Assembly: GCA_004357015.1 (NCBI GenBank)
Contig: SMXE01000111.1
Coordinates: 1 to 9,264 of the forward strand
From: Caldithrix sp.
GTDB taxonomy: Bacteria > Zhuqueibacterota > Zhuqueibacteria > Oceanimicrobiales > Oceanimicrobiaceae
Direction: 5' to 3'
Length of the DNA: 9,264 bases
Below are positions 1 through 7,084 of the stretch, in pieces. The number at the start of each line of letters is the position of its first letter. Within the stretch, counting starts at the first letter, position 1. Below the pieces are notes generated by a model. It made no database searches, was not told the origin of the DNA, and saw only the letters and a list, made by a program, of their open reading frames with translations. The position numbers and the translations under genes were made by a program.

Positions 1-1
1 C

Positions 2-337
2 ATCGACACACCGGGGATGCGCGAACTGCAACTCTGGCACGCCGACGAAGGACTCACCGAGACTTTCACCGACATCGAGGAGCTGGCCACACACTGCCAC
101 TTCTCTGATTGTACGCACACAAAGGCCGTCAAATGCGCGGTTTTGGCAGCAGTTGAAAATGGCGATCTTGCGCGCGAGCGCTATGATAGCTACATGAAAC
201 TGCAACAGGAACTCAAGTTTCTCGAAAGCAAGCAAACCGCAGCCGGCTATGCAGAGAACAGAAGACGGCAGAGGAGTCAGGGCAAACTCTATAAGCAGAT
301 TCAGGCGGAGCAGAGAAAACGAAAGAAGAAAATGTAG
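2..337 (+). CDS. rsgA: Small-ribosomal-subunit biogenesis GTPase RsgA, C-terminal part (5' end outside window)
   Basis: RsgA (YjeQ) is a circularly permuted GTPase that acts late in 30S subunit maturation in the cytoplasm. The frame is open from base 2 and begins IDTPGMREL; DTPG is the G3 motif of the GTPase domain, so only the end of the G domain and the C-terminal zinc domain are present. The zinc knuckle is intact: the Cys at bases 95-97 starts a C-x4-C-x-H-x5-C pattern, exactly the family spacing. A coiled, Lys/Arg-rich tail follows (last 30 residues, ending RKRKKKM), typical of RsgA and probably rRNA-binding. The ATG at 17 is internal, not a start. The stop is TAG (335-337). The ABC permease gene begins 24 bases later on the same strand, so co-transcription is possible. 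Assignment is secure; missing N-terminal domains reflect the window edge. Confidence 0.95.
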   Translation: MDTPGMRELQLWHADEGLTETFTDIEELATHCHFSDCTHTKAVKCAVLAAVENGDLARERYDSYMKLQQELKFLESKQTAAGYAENRRRQRSQGKLYKQIQAEQRKRKKKM

Positions 338-360
338 GAGCGGCAATTCCCAAAACGATC

Positions 361-2916
361 ATGCGAAATAATAAAACCCCTCTCCGCATCACCTGGCTCG
401 TGAAGATGGCCTGGCGCGACAGCCGTACCCACCGCAAGCGCCTCTTCTTGTTCATGACGGCCATCGTGCTCGGTATCGCTTCGCTGGTTTCGGTCGGTTC
501 GTTCGGGCAGAATCTCGAACACGCCATCGACGGGCAGGCGAAGACGTTGCTGGGTGCGGACCTGCTTTTTTCCCGCCTGCAACCCTACCCAACAGAAGTC
601 CAGGCCGTCATCGACTCCATCGGTGGCGAGCAGGCACAGGAGGTACTGTTCGGCTCTATGGCGTACCTTCCGAGAACCGGAGACACACGTTTGGTGCAAG
701 TGCGCGGGCTCAGGGGCAATTTTCCGTTCTACGGCGAAATCGAGACTGAGCCGCCGGCTGCGGCGCAGACCTACAAGAGTGGCCGCAATGCCCTGCTGGA
801 TGAAACCTTGATGTTGCAGTACAACGTGGCGCCGGGCGATTCTATCAAAATTGGCGACATAACTTTCCACATTTCGGGCACGATTAAGAAATTGCCGAGC
901 GAGCCCCCCATCGCCAGCACCTTCAGTCCGCGTGTGTATGTACCCTTGAATTTTCTCGAAGAAACAGATCTGCTGCAGCGTGGCAGTTTGGTCCGCTACC
1001 GCGTTTATTTCAGGTTCGGCGCGAGTCGCGACGTAGACAAGCTGGTCTCCGCATTGCGGCCGTTCCTCAACAAACATCGCATCCAGGCCGACACGGTGGC
1101 AAGCCGCAAACAGCAGATCGGGGACGTGATGACAAACCTGTACCACTTTCTTAACCTGGTCGGATTTGTGGCGCTCATTCTGGGATGCATCGGCGTGGCC
1201 AGCGCGGTGCACGTTTACACCCGGCAGAAGCTCGAGAGCGTCGCCATCCTGCGTTGCCTCGGCGCCAGAGCAAAACAAGCCTTTTACATCTATTTGATTC
1301 AGATCGGGCTGATGGCCCTGCTTGGCTCCGTACTCGGCGCCGCGCTCGGGCTCGGCCTGCAGATTATCCTGCCGGATGTGTTTGGCGATTTCCTGCCCGT
1401 CAGGATCGAACATTCCATCGTCTGGGCCGAAGTTTTGCAAGGCATCGCCATCGGCTTCGGACTGGCGCTGCTATTTGCGCTGATTCCGCTGGTCGGCGTG
1501 CGCAAAATCTCTCCGCTGCTGGCCCTGCGTGCCTCATACGAAAGTGCAGGCGCAAGCCAGAAGGCCCGCAGCCGCTGGCTGGTTTACGCCAGTGTCGTTC
1601 TGGCCACGGCACTGTTTGCCGTCTCACAATTCGAAAACTGGCGCGTGGGTCTTGGATTCATCGCGGCGATGTTGGTCGCTTTTGCTGTCCTCTCCGGCAC
1701 CGCCAAACTGATCACTTTTTCCCTGAAACGCTTCTTCCCGAAATCATGGACCTACGTCTGGCGGCAGGGTCTGGCAAACCTGTACCGGCCCAACAACCAG
1801 ACGCTGGTTCTGATGCTCTCCATCGGCCTCGGCACATTTCTGATTACGACGCTCTATCTCTCGCACAACACGCTACTCAACAAAGTGACCTACGCGGCGG
1901 GCGGCAACCGGCCCAATCTCATCCTGTTCGACATTCAACCGGATCAAATCGCAGATGTCAGGAAGACGGTGACGGCGCAGGGGCTGCCTATTTTGCAGGA
2001 AGCGCCCATGATCACCATGCGGCTGACGGTCCTGAAAGGCGAACTGATCGAAGATATTTTGAGCGATAGCACCCGGGACGTCAGTCGCGGACTCCTGCGC
2101 TGGGAGTTCCGCACCACCTACCGTGACACGCTGTTCGAATCGGAGAAGGTGGTTGCCGGCGTCTGGATCGGCCGGTTAGAAGAAGAGCAGTCCGTGATTC
2201 CCATTTCTTTTGAAGAAGGCGCGGCGCAACGCCTGCTCCTGAGCGTGGGGGACACCCTGGTCTGGAACGTGCAGGGCGTGCCATTGACCACCCGCATCGC
2301 CAGTCTGCGCAAAGTGGACTGGCAACGCATTCAGGCCAACTTTATGGTCGTATTCCCACAGGGCGCGCTGGAGTATGCTCCGCAGATCTACATCCTTGCC
2401 ACCAAAGCGCCGACCACCGCCAGGTCCGCGGACCTGCAGCGTATTTTGGTACGATCTTTCCCCAACGTCTCTATCATCGACCTGGCACTGGTGCTGTCCA
2501 CCCTGGATGGTTTCCTGAGCAAAATCTCTTTTGTCATCCGCTTCATGGCTTTCTTCAGTATTTTCACGGGCCTGATCGTGCTTACCTCCGCGGTGATCAC
2601 CAGTCGCTACCAGCGCGTGCAGGAGAGCGTCTTGCTGCGTACGCTTGGCGCTTCGCGTAAACAGGTCGTCAAGATCATGGCGGTGGAGTATATCTTCCTG
2701 GGTGGACTGGCGGCGCTGACAGGACTGCTGCTGTCCTACGCCGGCGGCTGGGCCCTGGCCTACTTCGTCTTTGACTCGCTCTTCCTCCCGACGGTCCTGC
2801 CTTTCCTCATTGTGCTGGTTCTGGTGACCGGCGTCACCGTGTTGATAGGCATGCTTAACAGCCGCGGCATTCTGGACCGGCCGCCGCTGGAGGTTATGCG
2901 GACCGAGGCGGTTTAA
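361..2916 (+). CDS. YbbP-type ABC transporter permease (COG3127, FtsX/MacB fold)
   Basis: This is an inner-membrane permease of the ABC type VII (FtsX/MacB-like) class, 851 residues against roughly 800 for E. coli YbbP. In order it shows: a first membrane segment (about 28-48); a large extracytoplasmic MacB-like domain to about 255; membrane segments near 261-284, 308-334 and 355-378 forming the first FtsX domain; two more near 405-447; one at 478-500; a second extracytoplasmic domain to about 722; and a second FtsX domain with segments near 725-748, 772-800 and 808-833. Both FtsX domains carry the coupling-helix motif ES/VxxLRxLGA (E292-A302; E755-A764). The stretch NFPFYGEIETEPP matches the YPMYGDLQTNPP region I recall from E. 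coli YbbP. Its usual ATPase partner (YbbA-like) is not in the window. AGGAG at 336-340 lies about 20 bases before ATG 361, which is far; the start could instead be GTG 400 or ATG 406, as homologues often begin near the AWRDSR motif. Substrate is unknown; envelope lipid or protein handling is inferred for the family. Confidence 0.9.
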   Translation: MRNNKTPLRITWLVKMAWRDSRTHRKRLFLFMTAIVLGIASLVSVGSFGQNLEHAIDGQAKTLLGADLLFSRLQPYPTEVQAVIDSIGGEQAQEVLFGSMAYLPRTGDTRLVQVRGLRGNFPFYGEIETEPPAAAQTYKSGRNALLDETLMLQYNVAPGDSIKIGDITFHISGTIKKLPSEPPIASTFSPRVYVPLNFLEETDLLQRGSLVRYRVYFRFGASRDVDKLVSALRPFLNKHRIQADTVASRKQQIGDVMTNLYHFLNLVGFVALILGCIGVASAVHVYTRQKLESVAILRCLGARAKQAFYIYLIQIGLMALLGSVLGAALGLGLQIILPDVFGDFLPVRIEHSIVWAEVLQGIAIGFGLALLFALIPLVGVRKISPLLALRASYESAGASQKARSRWLVYASVVLATALFAVSQFENWRVGLGFIAAMLVAFAVLSGTAKLITFSLKRFFPKSWTYVWRQGLANLYRPNNQTLVLMLSIGLGTFLITTLYLSHNTLLNKVTYAAGGNRPNLILFDIQPDQIADVRKTVTAQGLPILQEAPMITMRLTVLKGELIEDILSDSTRDVSRGLLRWEFRTTYRDTLFESEKVVAGVWIGRLEEEQSVIPISFEEGAAQRLLLSVGDTLVWNVQGVPLTTRIASLRKVDWQRIQANFMVVFPQGALEYAPQIYILATKAPTTARSADLQRILVRSFPNVSIIDLALVLSTLDGFLSKISFVIRFMAFFSIFTGLIVLTSAVITSRYQRVQESVLLRTLGASRKQVVKIMAVEYIFLGGLAALTGLLLSYAGGWALAYFVFDSLFLPTVLPFLIVLVLVTGVTVLIGMLNSRGILDRPPLEVMRTEAV

Positions 2917-3017
2917 AGGCCACCCAATTCTGCAAGTTTTTTCAACGGAATATTATTAAAATCACACGTTTTTCCTGTCGGATATTCCAGATGGCCGTGT
3001 AACTTTCTCCTTACATG
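2917..3017. other. Convergent intergenic spacer with AT-rich inverted repeat
   Basis: This 101-base AT-rich spacer separates two convergent genes. GGAATAT at 2947-2953 pairs with ATATTCC at 2982-2988 (7 bp, 28-base loop), and short T-runs occur at 2938-2942 and 2969-2973. A bidirectional terminator would be expected here, but neither arm is GC-rich nor followed directly by a T-tract, so I do not call one. Confidence 0.3.
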
Positions 3018-3917
3018 TCATCTTTGCCGCAATCCATTTAATGCCCACAAGAAAATAGAGCCGAGAATCATCGCACTGGAAAAAAGCATGAAAGACATTA
3101 GTAAACTCAAATCGGCCATCGCCAATCCATTAAATGCCTGAAGAGAAGTAATGCCAACCAGAGCGGCGTAACTTGCAATTCCTGCAATGACGATTCGATT
3201 GCGTTTGTTTTCTCTGAAGCCGGTGAAACTGAGCAGCCAGGCCAATAGTGGCAGCACTTGCACTGCATGCAAGGCAAGCGCATGTGGAACTTTCATTTGC
3301 CCAGCCAGGCCGATGGTATGACTGCTGTTTGCTATCATGACGAATCCGAAAGCTAAAGAGGCCAATAATAGCAGGATGCCTGATGTAACGGCCCACTTGA
3401 GACTGGTCGGGGCTTTTGAAAAAAATGCAGAGCCCACGAGGACACCAAGGATCAAGGGAGCATGTAAACTAATGGATACACCCATAAGAGCGAAAACCGC
3501 AGCATCAAAAGGGGTGCCAGAATTGAAATGTGATGGTACACGACGCCAAATCTGCATGATCACCAGGAAAACTTCTACAAAAGTGGCGACTGCGTAAATG
3601 CTTGATAAAACTAACCAAACGACACGTTTCTTGGGCACAAAAGTTAAGAACCACGCAAGAGAAATTGCTGTCAAGCCGAATGCTTCGCCGAAAGAGATGG
3701 CCTTCCGAAATGAGACATCGCCATGTAAAGTGCCTCCCGAGACAATTAAGACAACCGTGTGAAAAACTGCGCTGGCCAATAAAAGAAAACCCGTGAAGTA
3801 GAGTAGTTTCTGATAACCCAAAGCTTCATGCCAGTATTTTGTTATCTGTGTCCCCATAATTCGGGGCAGTCTTTGATTTGCAGAATCGACTCCATTTTTT
3901 GTGAGGCTTCGTGACAT
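3018..3917 (-). CDS. Conserved polytopic membrane protein of unknown function
   Basis: I cannot give a function. The 299-residue protein has a short polar N-terminus and about eight predicted membrane segments (roughly 38-60, 73-94, 99-121, 138-164, 175-196, 212-230, 241-261, 268-293). Conserved-looking motifs are RKAISFGEAFGLT (71-83), RRVPSHFNSGTPFD (125-138) and PHALALHAVQVLPLLAW (211-227). Similar motifs (RG.PSHFN, LHALQVLP) occur, as I recall, in uncharacterised membrane proteins of several phyla. Histidines in or beside the membrane segments (H53, H130, H152, H212, H217) could bind a metal or heme, but that is speculation. ATG 3917 is preferred: GGAGG (minus strand, 3923-3927) lies 5 bases upstream, while the internal Met21 has no site. 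A weak TATATA-type -10 lies near 3951-3956. GC is about 45-50%, lower than flanking genes, suggesting separate ancestry. It converges with the permease gene and has no clear partner. Confidence 0.75.
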   Translation of the reverse strand: MSRSLTKNGVDSANQRLPRIMGTQITKYWHEALGYQKLLYFTGFLLLASAVFHTVVLIVSGGTLHGDVSFRKAISFGEAFGLTAISLAWFLTFVPKKRVVWLVLSSIYAVATFVEVFLVIMQIWRRVPSHFNSGTPFDAAVFALMGVSISLHAPLILGVLVGSAFFSKAPTSLKWAVTSGILLLLASLAFGFVMIANSSHTIGLAGQMKVPHALALHAVQVLPLLAWLLSFTGFRENKRNRIVIAGIASYAALVGITSLQAFNGLAMADLSLLMSFMLFSSAMILGSIFLWALNGLRQR

Positions 3918-4030
3918 TTAATCCTCCCTCTCTTTCCAAAGGAAATGCACTATATACAAAGGTGGTGAGTACTGATGACGGCCTCGTTTCACCCGCAAAC
4001 GTCGAAGTTTGGAGAGATAGAACATAGAGT

Positions 4031-4165
4031 TCATGTTACACAGGAGGATGCCCAGAGCGCTCCTCCTTCTCCTTTCAAGCCCCAAACGCCGATAGTAAGC
4101 CCAAACGCGACTATCGATGCGTTGAGTGCATTGTGGAGCCAGAGTATGAGTTTAATGGTTGTCAT
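4031..4165 (-). CDS. Possible small or decayed membrane-protein fragment (44 aa)
   Basis: On the minus strand an ATG at 4165 opens 44 codons ending in TGA (4031-4033). The product starts MTTIKLILWLHNALNASIV and continues with FGLTIGVWGL, giving one strong hydrophobic segment at about residues 5-29 followed by a Gly-rich turn. It reads like the first helix of a membrane protein and lies upstream, on the same strand, of the 299-residue membrane-protein gene. No ribosome-binding site precedes it, and the frame stops soon after the helix. It may be a remnant of a truncated gene, a real small protein, or chance. Confidence 0.2.
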   Translation of the reverse strand: MTTIKLILWLHNALNASIVAFGLTIGVWGLKGEGGALWASSCVT

Positions 4166-4210
4166 TATAGAGTGCAAAAAAAGACTGAACTTATTTGTTG
4201 TTTCTGCAAG

Positions 4211-4244
4211 GTGGGACTTGGAATAGCATCCCGAGTAGTCCCAC
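4211..4244. repeat. 8-bp perfect inverted repeat (hairpin)
   Basis: GTGGGACT at 4211-4218 pairs perfectly with AGTCCCAC at 4237-4244, separated by 18 bases. It lies 72 bases beyond the stop codon of the phosphodiester-glycosidase gene, so it could help end or stabilise that transcript. On the minus strand no T-tract follows it; on the plus strand only GTTTT follows. It is therefore not a standard intrinsic terminator. Confidence 0.4.
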
Positions 4245-4316
4245 GTTTTCCAGCAGGACGTATCGAGGGGTGTTGGATATTCTCATATCGACAAGTTTAA
4301 GATGTTGATTATAAAG

Positions 4317-5282
4317 TCAGTTGTTTTCCACTGCACAAAAGACCGCAATTGCTGACATCACCTCACGTTCAGTTGTGCCGCCCACAGGACGATTGAGAAG
4401 CGACTTGTTTACCACCAACGCAGACGAACCGCCGCCATCAAGATTGAGCGCCTCGACGGCACCGACTTCCAGCATGAGAGATGCCAGCTCCTCCAGACTG
4501 ACGCCGCGGCTGGCCATTTGGCGGCCATCCACCACCATCAGGATCAAATCGCCACTCGACGTAATGCCGGCTGCGGTGCGCGGATGAACGTTCGGAATCG
4601 TGGTGCCAAAAAAAACTTCTTCGTCCGAAGTGATTTTGATTTTTCCGTCCACAATCAGAGCCGGGCCGGCTGCGACCGCATCCCGGATGTTCCAGTGCTG
4701 CGCCTCTGAATAATCAAGCTTAGGGGCCGGGCGCCCCGGCGCGTGTTGCGGCGGCGCAGTCCAGGTGAACAGCGAATCGCTGCGGTTAGTGACCCAAGCG
4801 ATATCGATTTCGTCTTCGGAGGTAAAGCCCAGGGCCGCGCGCACAGTCTGGTAGCGTAAAGAATCCCGCAAAACCGAAGGCGTGGCCCGGGACAAAATCT
4901 TGCCGTCGCAAACCAGCAAGCCAGCATGATTAGACGGCGTCCGGCTCATGTTGAAATAGCCGCCGTTGATCACGACGCAAGCGCCTTCATCCCGGGCAAA
5001 GCTGGAGACCGTTTCCCGGTTGTCGCTTTCGTCGTCAGACATCAAGACGTGGGTGACGATTTCCGGTCGCCCTTCCTCAACCCGAACGTACCACGCCCGC
5101 AGCGGCAAAGCATCGTTTTCACCGGCGAAAACACGAATGCCTGCGGGTAGGACCACGTTGAGCGAATCGACCGGCTGCCAGTGCATGTTGATGTTTGCAG
5201 TATCAGTGTTGGAGACACACGCGGCGACCAAAAGAGCAAGAAGGAAAAGGGTTAGTCTGCGAAACACTTCTGCGCCTTGCAT
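4317..5282 (-). CDS. Phosphodiester glycosidase family (NAGPA / DUF2233) lipoprotein
   Basis: The family is named after mammalian NAGPA, the enzyme that uncovers mannose-6-phosphate by removing GlcNAc from a phosphodiester. Bacterial members are exported and thought to cleave sugar-phosphodiester bonds, for example in wall or exopolysaccharide. The 321-residue protein has a signal peptide with lipobox LVAAC, lipidated at Cys22. Hallmark motifs are INGGYF (105-110), AAGPALIVDGK (204-214), HPRTAAGI (233-240) and LDGGGSSALVV (281-291), all intact and evenly spaced, so it should be active. Its ATG directly follows the TAA of the hydrolase gene (TAAATG) with no Shine-Dalgarno site, so translation is probably coupled to the upstream gene. 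A GTG at 5267 preceded by AAGG is an alternative start that would keep the signal peptide. The natural substrate is not evident. It is the last gene of the minus-strand set. Confidence 0.88.
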   Translation of the reverse strand: MQGAEVFRRLTLFLLALLVAACVSNTDTANINMHWQPVDSLNVVLPAGIRVFAGENDALPLRAWYVRVEEGRPEIVTHVLMSDDESDNRETVSSFARDEGACVVINGGYFNMSRTPSNHAGLLVCDGKILSRATPSVLRDSLRYQTVRAALGFTSEDEIDIAWVTNRSDSLFTWTAPPQHAPGRPAPKLDYSEAQHWNIRDAVAAGPALIVDGKIKITSDEEVFFGTTIPNVHPRTAAGITSSGDLILMVVDGRQMASRGVSLEELASLMLEVGAVEALNLDGGGSSALVVNKSLLNRPVGGTTEREVMSAIAVFCAVENN

Positions 5283-6104
5283 TTAATTGTCCGGGAAAAT
5301 CTCGCTGAAGAAATCCTGCATATCCTGCCAGGACTGAGCGTCGGCTTCAGCGTTGTATGCCAGCGGCAGTCCAAACTCCTCAGCGAACTTATCCGCATCC
5401 GGATTGGTGAAACTGTGCATCGCGCCTTCATAGGACATAAATTTGTAGTCCACGCCAGCGGCGTCCATTTCTTTCTTAAAGGATTCGAGTTGTTCCGGCG
5501 TGGTGAATTTATCCTCTGCGCCGTGGCAAACCAGCACACGAGCTTTCACGCTGCCTGGTTCGGGCTTGTGCATGGAGTCGAGGCCACCGTGGAAGCTCAC
5601 AACGCCGGCCAGGTCTGTGCCAATGCGCGCCATGTGCAGCACAACACCCCCACCAAAGCAGTACCCAATGGCGGCAATCTGCTGCGGGTCCGTGGTTTCC
5701 TGGCTTTTTAGAAGGTCAATCGCCGCGCGAAAGCGTGCTTCGCCAGCCTCCAGGTTTTGCATGACCTCCATAGAAAACTTACCGGCGTCATCAGGATGTG
5801 CTGCTTGTTTGCCGTCGCCGTACATGTCGACCGCCAGCGCAGTGTACCCCATTTCAGCCAGCATGCGAGCACGCTTGCGGGCGTAATCGTTGTGTCCCCA
5901 CCACTCGTGCACAACCAGCACCCCGGGCCGCCGGCCCTCGATGTTTTTATCGTAGGCGAGATAGCCTTTCAGCGTTACGCCGTCAGCGCTATAGTCAATA
6001 GGTTGTGCAAACAGGGAAGGCTCTCTTGTCTGCGCGGTTTTTGGGTCATCGCCTGATGAACAGGCCAGGGCGAATAAGATCAGAAACCAGCTTAAATGCT
6101 TCAT
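5283..6104 (-). CDS. Dienelactone hydrolase family protein, predicted lipoprotein
   Basis: This alpha/beta hydrolase of the dienelactone hydrolase (DLH) family has 273 residues, with a hydrophobic N-terminal signal ending in LFALAC, so Cys15 is a likely lipidation site (the lipobox is not canonical). The catalytic nucleophile is Cys149 in GYCFGGG, followed by Asp198 (GAEDKF) and His230 (MHSF). The 49- and 32-residue gaps match the Cys-Asp-His triad spacing of classical DLH. Glu67 in VVHEWWG corresponds to the Glu that activates the Cys. The cytoplasmic DLH of chloroaromatic breakdown lacks a signal, so this exported relative probably acts on other esters or lactones in the envelope; the substrate is unknown. 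AAGGAG (minus strand, 6112-6117) sits 7 bases before ATG, a strong site. The gene follows the SDR gene by 51 bases and directly abuts the glycosidase gene. Confidence 0.9.
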   Translation of the reverse strand: MKHLSWFLILFALACSSGDDPKTAQTREPSLFAQPIDYSADGVTLKGYLAYDKNIEGRRPGVLVVHEWWGHNDYARKRARMLAEMGYTALAVDMYGDGKQAAHPDDAGKFSMEVMQNLEAGEARFRAAIDLLKSQETTDPQQIAAIGYCFGGGVVLHMARIGTDLAGVVSFHGGLDSMHKPEPGSVKARVLVCHGAEDKFTTPEQLESFKKEMDAAGVDYKFMSYEGAMHSFTNPDADKFAEEFGLPLAYNAEADAQSWQDMQDFFSEIFPDN

Positions 6105-6133
6105 TACCTATCTCCTTCTTTTAATATAATTTG

Positions 6134-6144
6134 GCACATTGTGC
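6134..6144. promoter_or_regulatory. GCACA-T-TGTGC palindrome before the hydrolase gene
   Basis: A perfect 11-base palindrome (GCACA, one central base, TGTGC) lies in the 51-base spacer between the SDR and hydrolase genes. On the minus strand it is 30-40 bases before the hydrolase start codon and just upstream of an AT-rich TTATATTAA that could be a -10 element. It could be an operator for an internal promoter; a chance occurrence is also possible. Confidence 0.25.
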
Positions 6145-6155
6145 ACAGGGAGCTG

Positions 6156-7058
6156 TTACTGGTTTTTCTTGAGAGATTCCTGCAGTGCGCCTTCCAGGTC
6201 CGGATGCTTAAACTGGTAGCCTGACTCGACCAATTTCCTCGGCTCCACCCGCGTGCTGGCGAGCAGGAGCGCCTCCGCCATTTCGCCAAACGCAGCTTTT
6301 GCCGCAAACGCGGGCATGGGGAAAAGCGTCGGCCGTGATATCACCCTGCCCAATGTTTTAGTGAATTCGGCGTTGGTCACCGGCTGTGGCGCCACCAGAT
6401 TCACCGGTCCTTTTAGCGATTCTGTGATCAACGCATGGTGAATCGCACCGACCACATCGTCGATTGCAACCCAGCTCCAGTACTGCTTGCCGCTGCCGAT
6501 AATGCCGCCCGCTCCCATCTTGAACGGCGTCAGCATCTTGGCAAGCGCCCCGCCGGCGCGGCTGAGCACGACGCCGATTCGCAGGTTAACGGTACGGATG
6601 CCGTTTGCTGCCGCCGGCGCTGTGGCGGCTTCCCACTCGCGCACCACGTCTGCCAAAAACCCGTCACCAAATTTGCTATCCTCGCTCAAAAGTTCGTCGC
6701 CGCGGTCGCCGTAGTAGCCGACGGCCGAGGCACAAACAAATACTTTTGGCCGGTGCTCCAGATTGGCGATAGTCTGGCTCAGGAGGCGCGTCGTCGTAAT
6801 GCGACTGTCGCGGATCCTGGCTTTCTTGCCGGAAGTCCACCGGCCCGCAATGTTTTCACCGGAAAGGTGCACCACCGCCTCAACGCCGTGCAGAGAAGCC
6901 TGGTCCAACTCATCGTGGTACGGGTCCCAGTAAACGTCGCAACAGTTTTTGCTGTTTTTCGTTCTCACCAGTTTATTGACATCGTGGCCGCCGACTCTAA
7001 GGAACGGCTCAAGCGCCGTGCCGACCAGACCGGACGCGCCGGAAATGAGTATCTTCAT
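6156..7058 (-). CDS. TIGR01777 family (YfcH/SDR39U1-type) NAD(P)-binding SDR protein
   Basis: This extended, atypical SDR of the TIGR01777 epimerase-like family (E. coli YfcH, human SDR39U1) has 300 residues, a usual length. The Rossmann dinucleotide motif is GASGLVG (7-13). Family signatures follow: HLSGENIAGRW, then SRITTTRLL, ASAVGYYGDRGDEL (110-123), LRIGVVLSRAGGAL, GSGKQYWSWVAIDDV, the PVNLVAPQPVTN segment and a C-terminal GEMAEALLLASTRVEP. No YxxxK SDR catalytic pair follows ASAVGYYG, as is normal in this family, whose substrate is unknown. The start is ATG 7058: AGGAGG lies 5 bases before it. The frame can be extended to a TTG at 7073, but that codon sits across from the same ribosome-binding site and should not be used. 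It is the first gene of a probable three-gene minus-strand operon. Confidence 0.93.
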   Translation of the reverse strand: MKILISGASGLVGTALEPFLRVGGHDVNKLVRTKNSKNCCDVYWDPYHDELDQASLHGVEAVVHLSGENIAGRWTSGKKARIRDSRITTTRLLSQTIANLEHRPKVFVCASAVGYYGDRGDELLSEDSKFGDGFLADVVREWEAATAPAAANGIRTVNLRIGVVLSRAGGALAKMLTPFKMGAGGIIGSGKQYWSWVAIDDVVGAIHHALITESLKGPVNLVAPQPVTNAEFTKTLGRVISRPTLFPMPAFAAKAAFGEMAEALLLASTRVEPRKLVESGYQFKHPDLEGALQESLKKNQ

Positions 7059-7084
7059 TCTTGCCTCCTTCAACTTCTTAGAGC

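Larger units (their letters stand above)
3918..4316. other. 399-base gene-poor, low-GC spacer
   Basis: No gene here is convincing. GC falls to about 30-45%. The plus-strand frame 3975-4226 (83 codons) has an AAGGTGG-like site 9 bases before its ATG, but its translation resembles no family and has no protein-like pattern. The minus strand holds a 44-codon frame (4031-4165) that looks like a membrane-helix fragment. An 8-bp inverted repeat lies at 4211-4244. The 5' leader of the membrane-protein gene occupies the left end (about 3918-3960). The spacer may hold a decayed gene or the promoter of the 299-residue protein. Confidence 0.4.

Noticed and set aside
301..1440. 379-codon minus-strand open frame opposite the permease gene
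   Set aside because: It lies wholly over the recognised rsgA tail and YbbP-type permease, has no start context, and its translation is a His/Gln/Arg-rich shadow.
1185..2069. 294-codon plus-strand frame inside the permease gene
   Set aside because: It is a shifted frame of the permease coding sequence with an Arg/His/Pro-rich, motif-free translation.
2938..2988. Bidirectional rho-independent terminator between the convergent genes
   Set aside because: The stem is AT-rich with a 28-base loop and no adjoining T-tract, so support is too weak.
3975..4226. 83-codon plus-strand frame with an AAGGTGG-like site upstream
   Set aside because: The product has no family resemblance, and its end runs into low-complexity AT-rich DNA. 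I describe the spacer instead of calling a gene.
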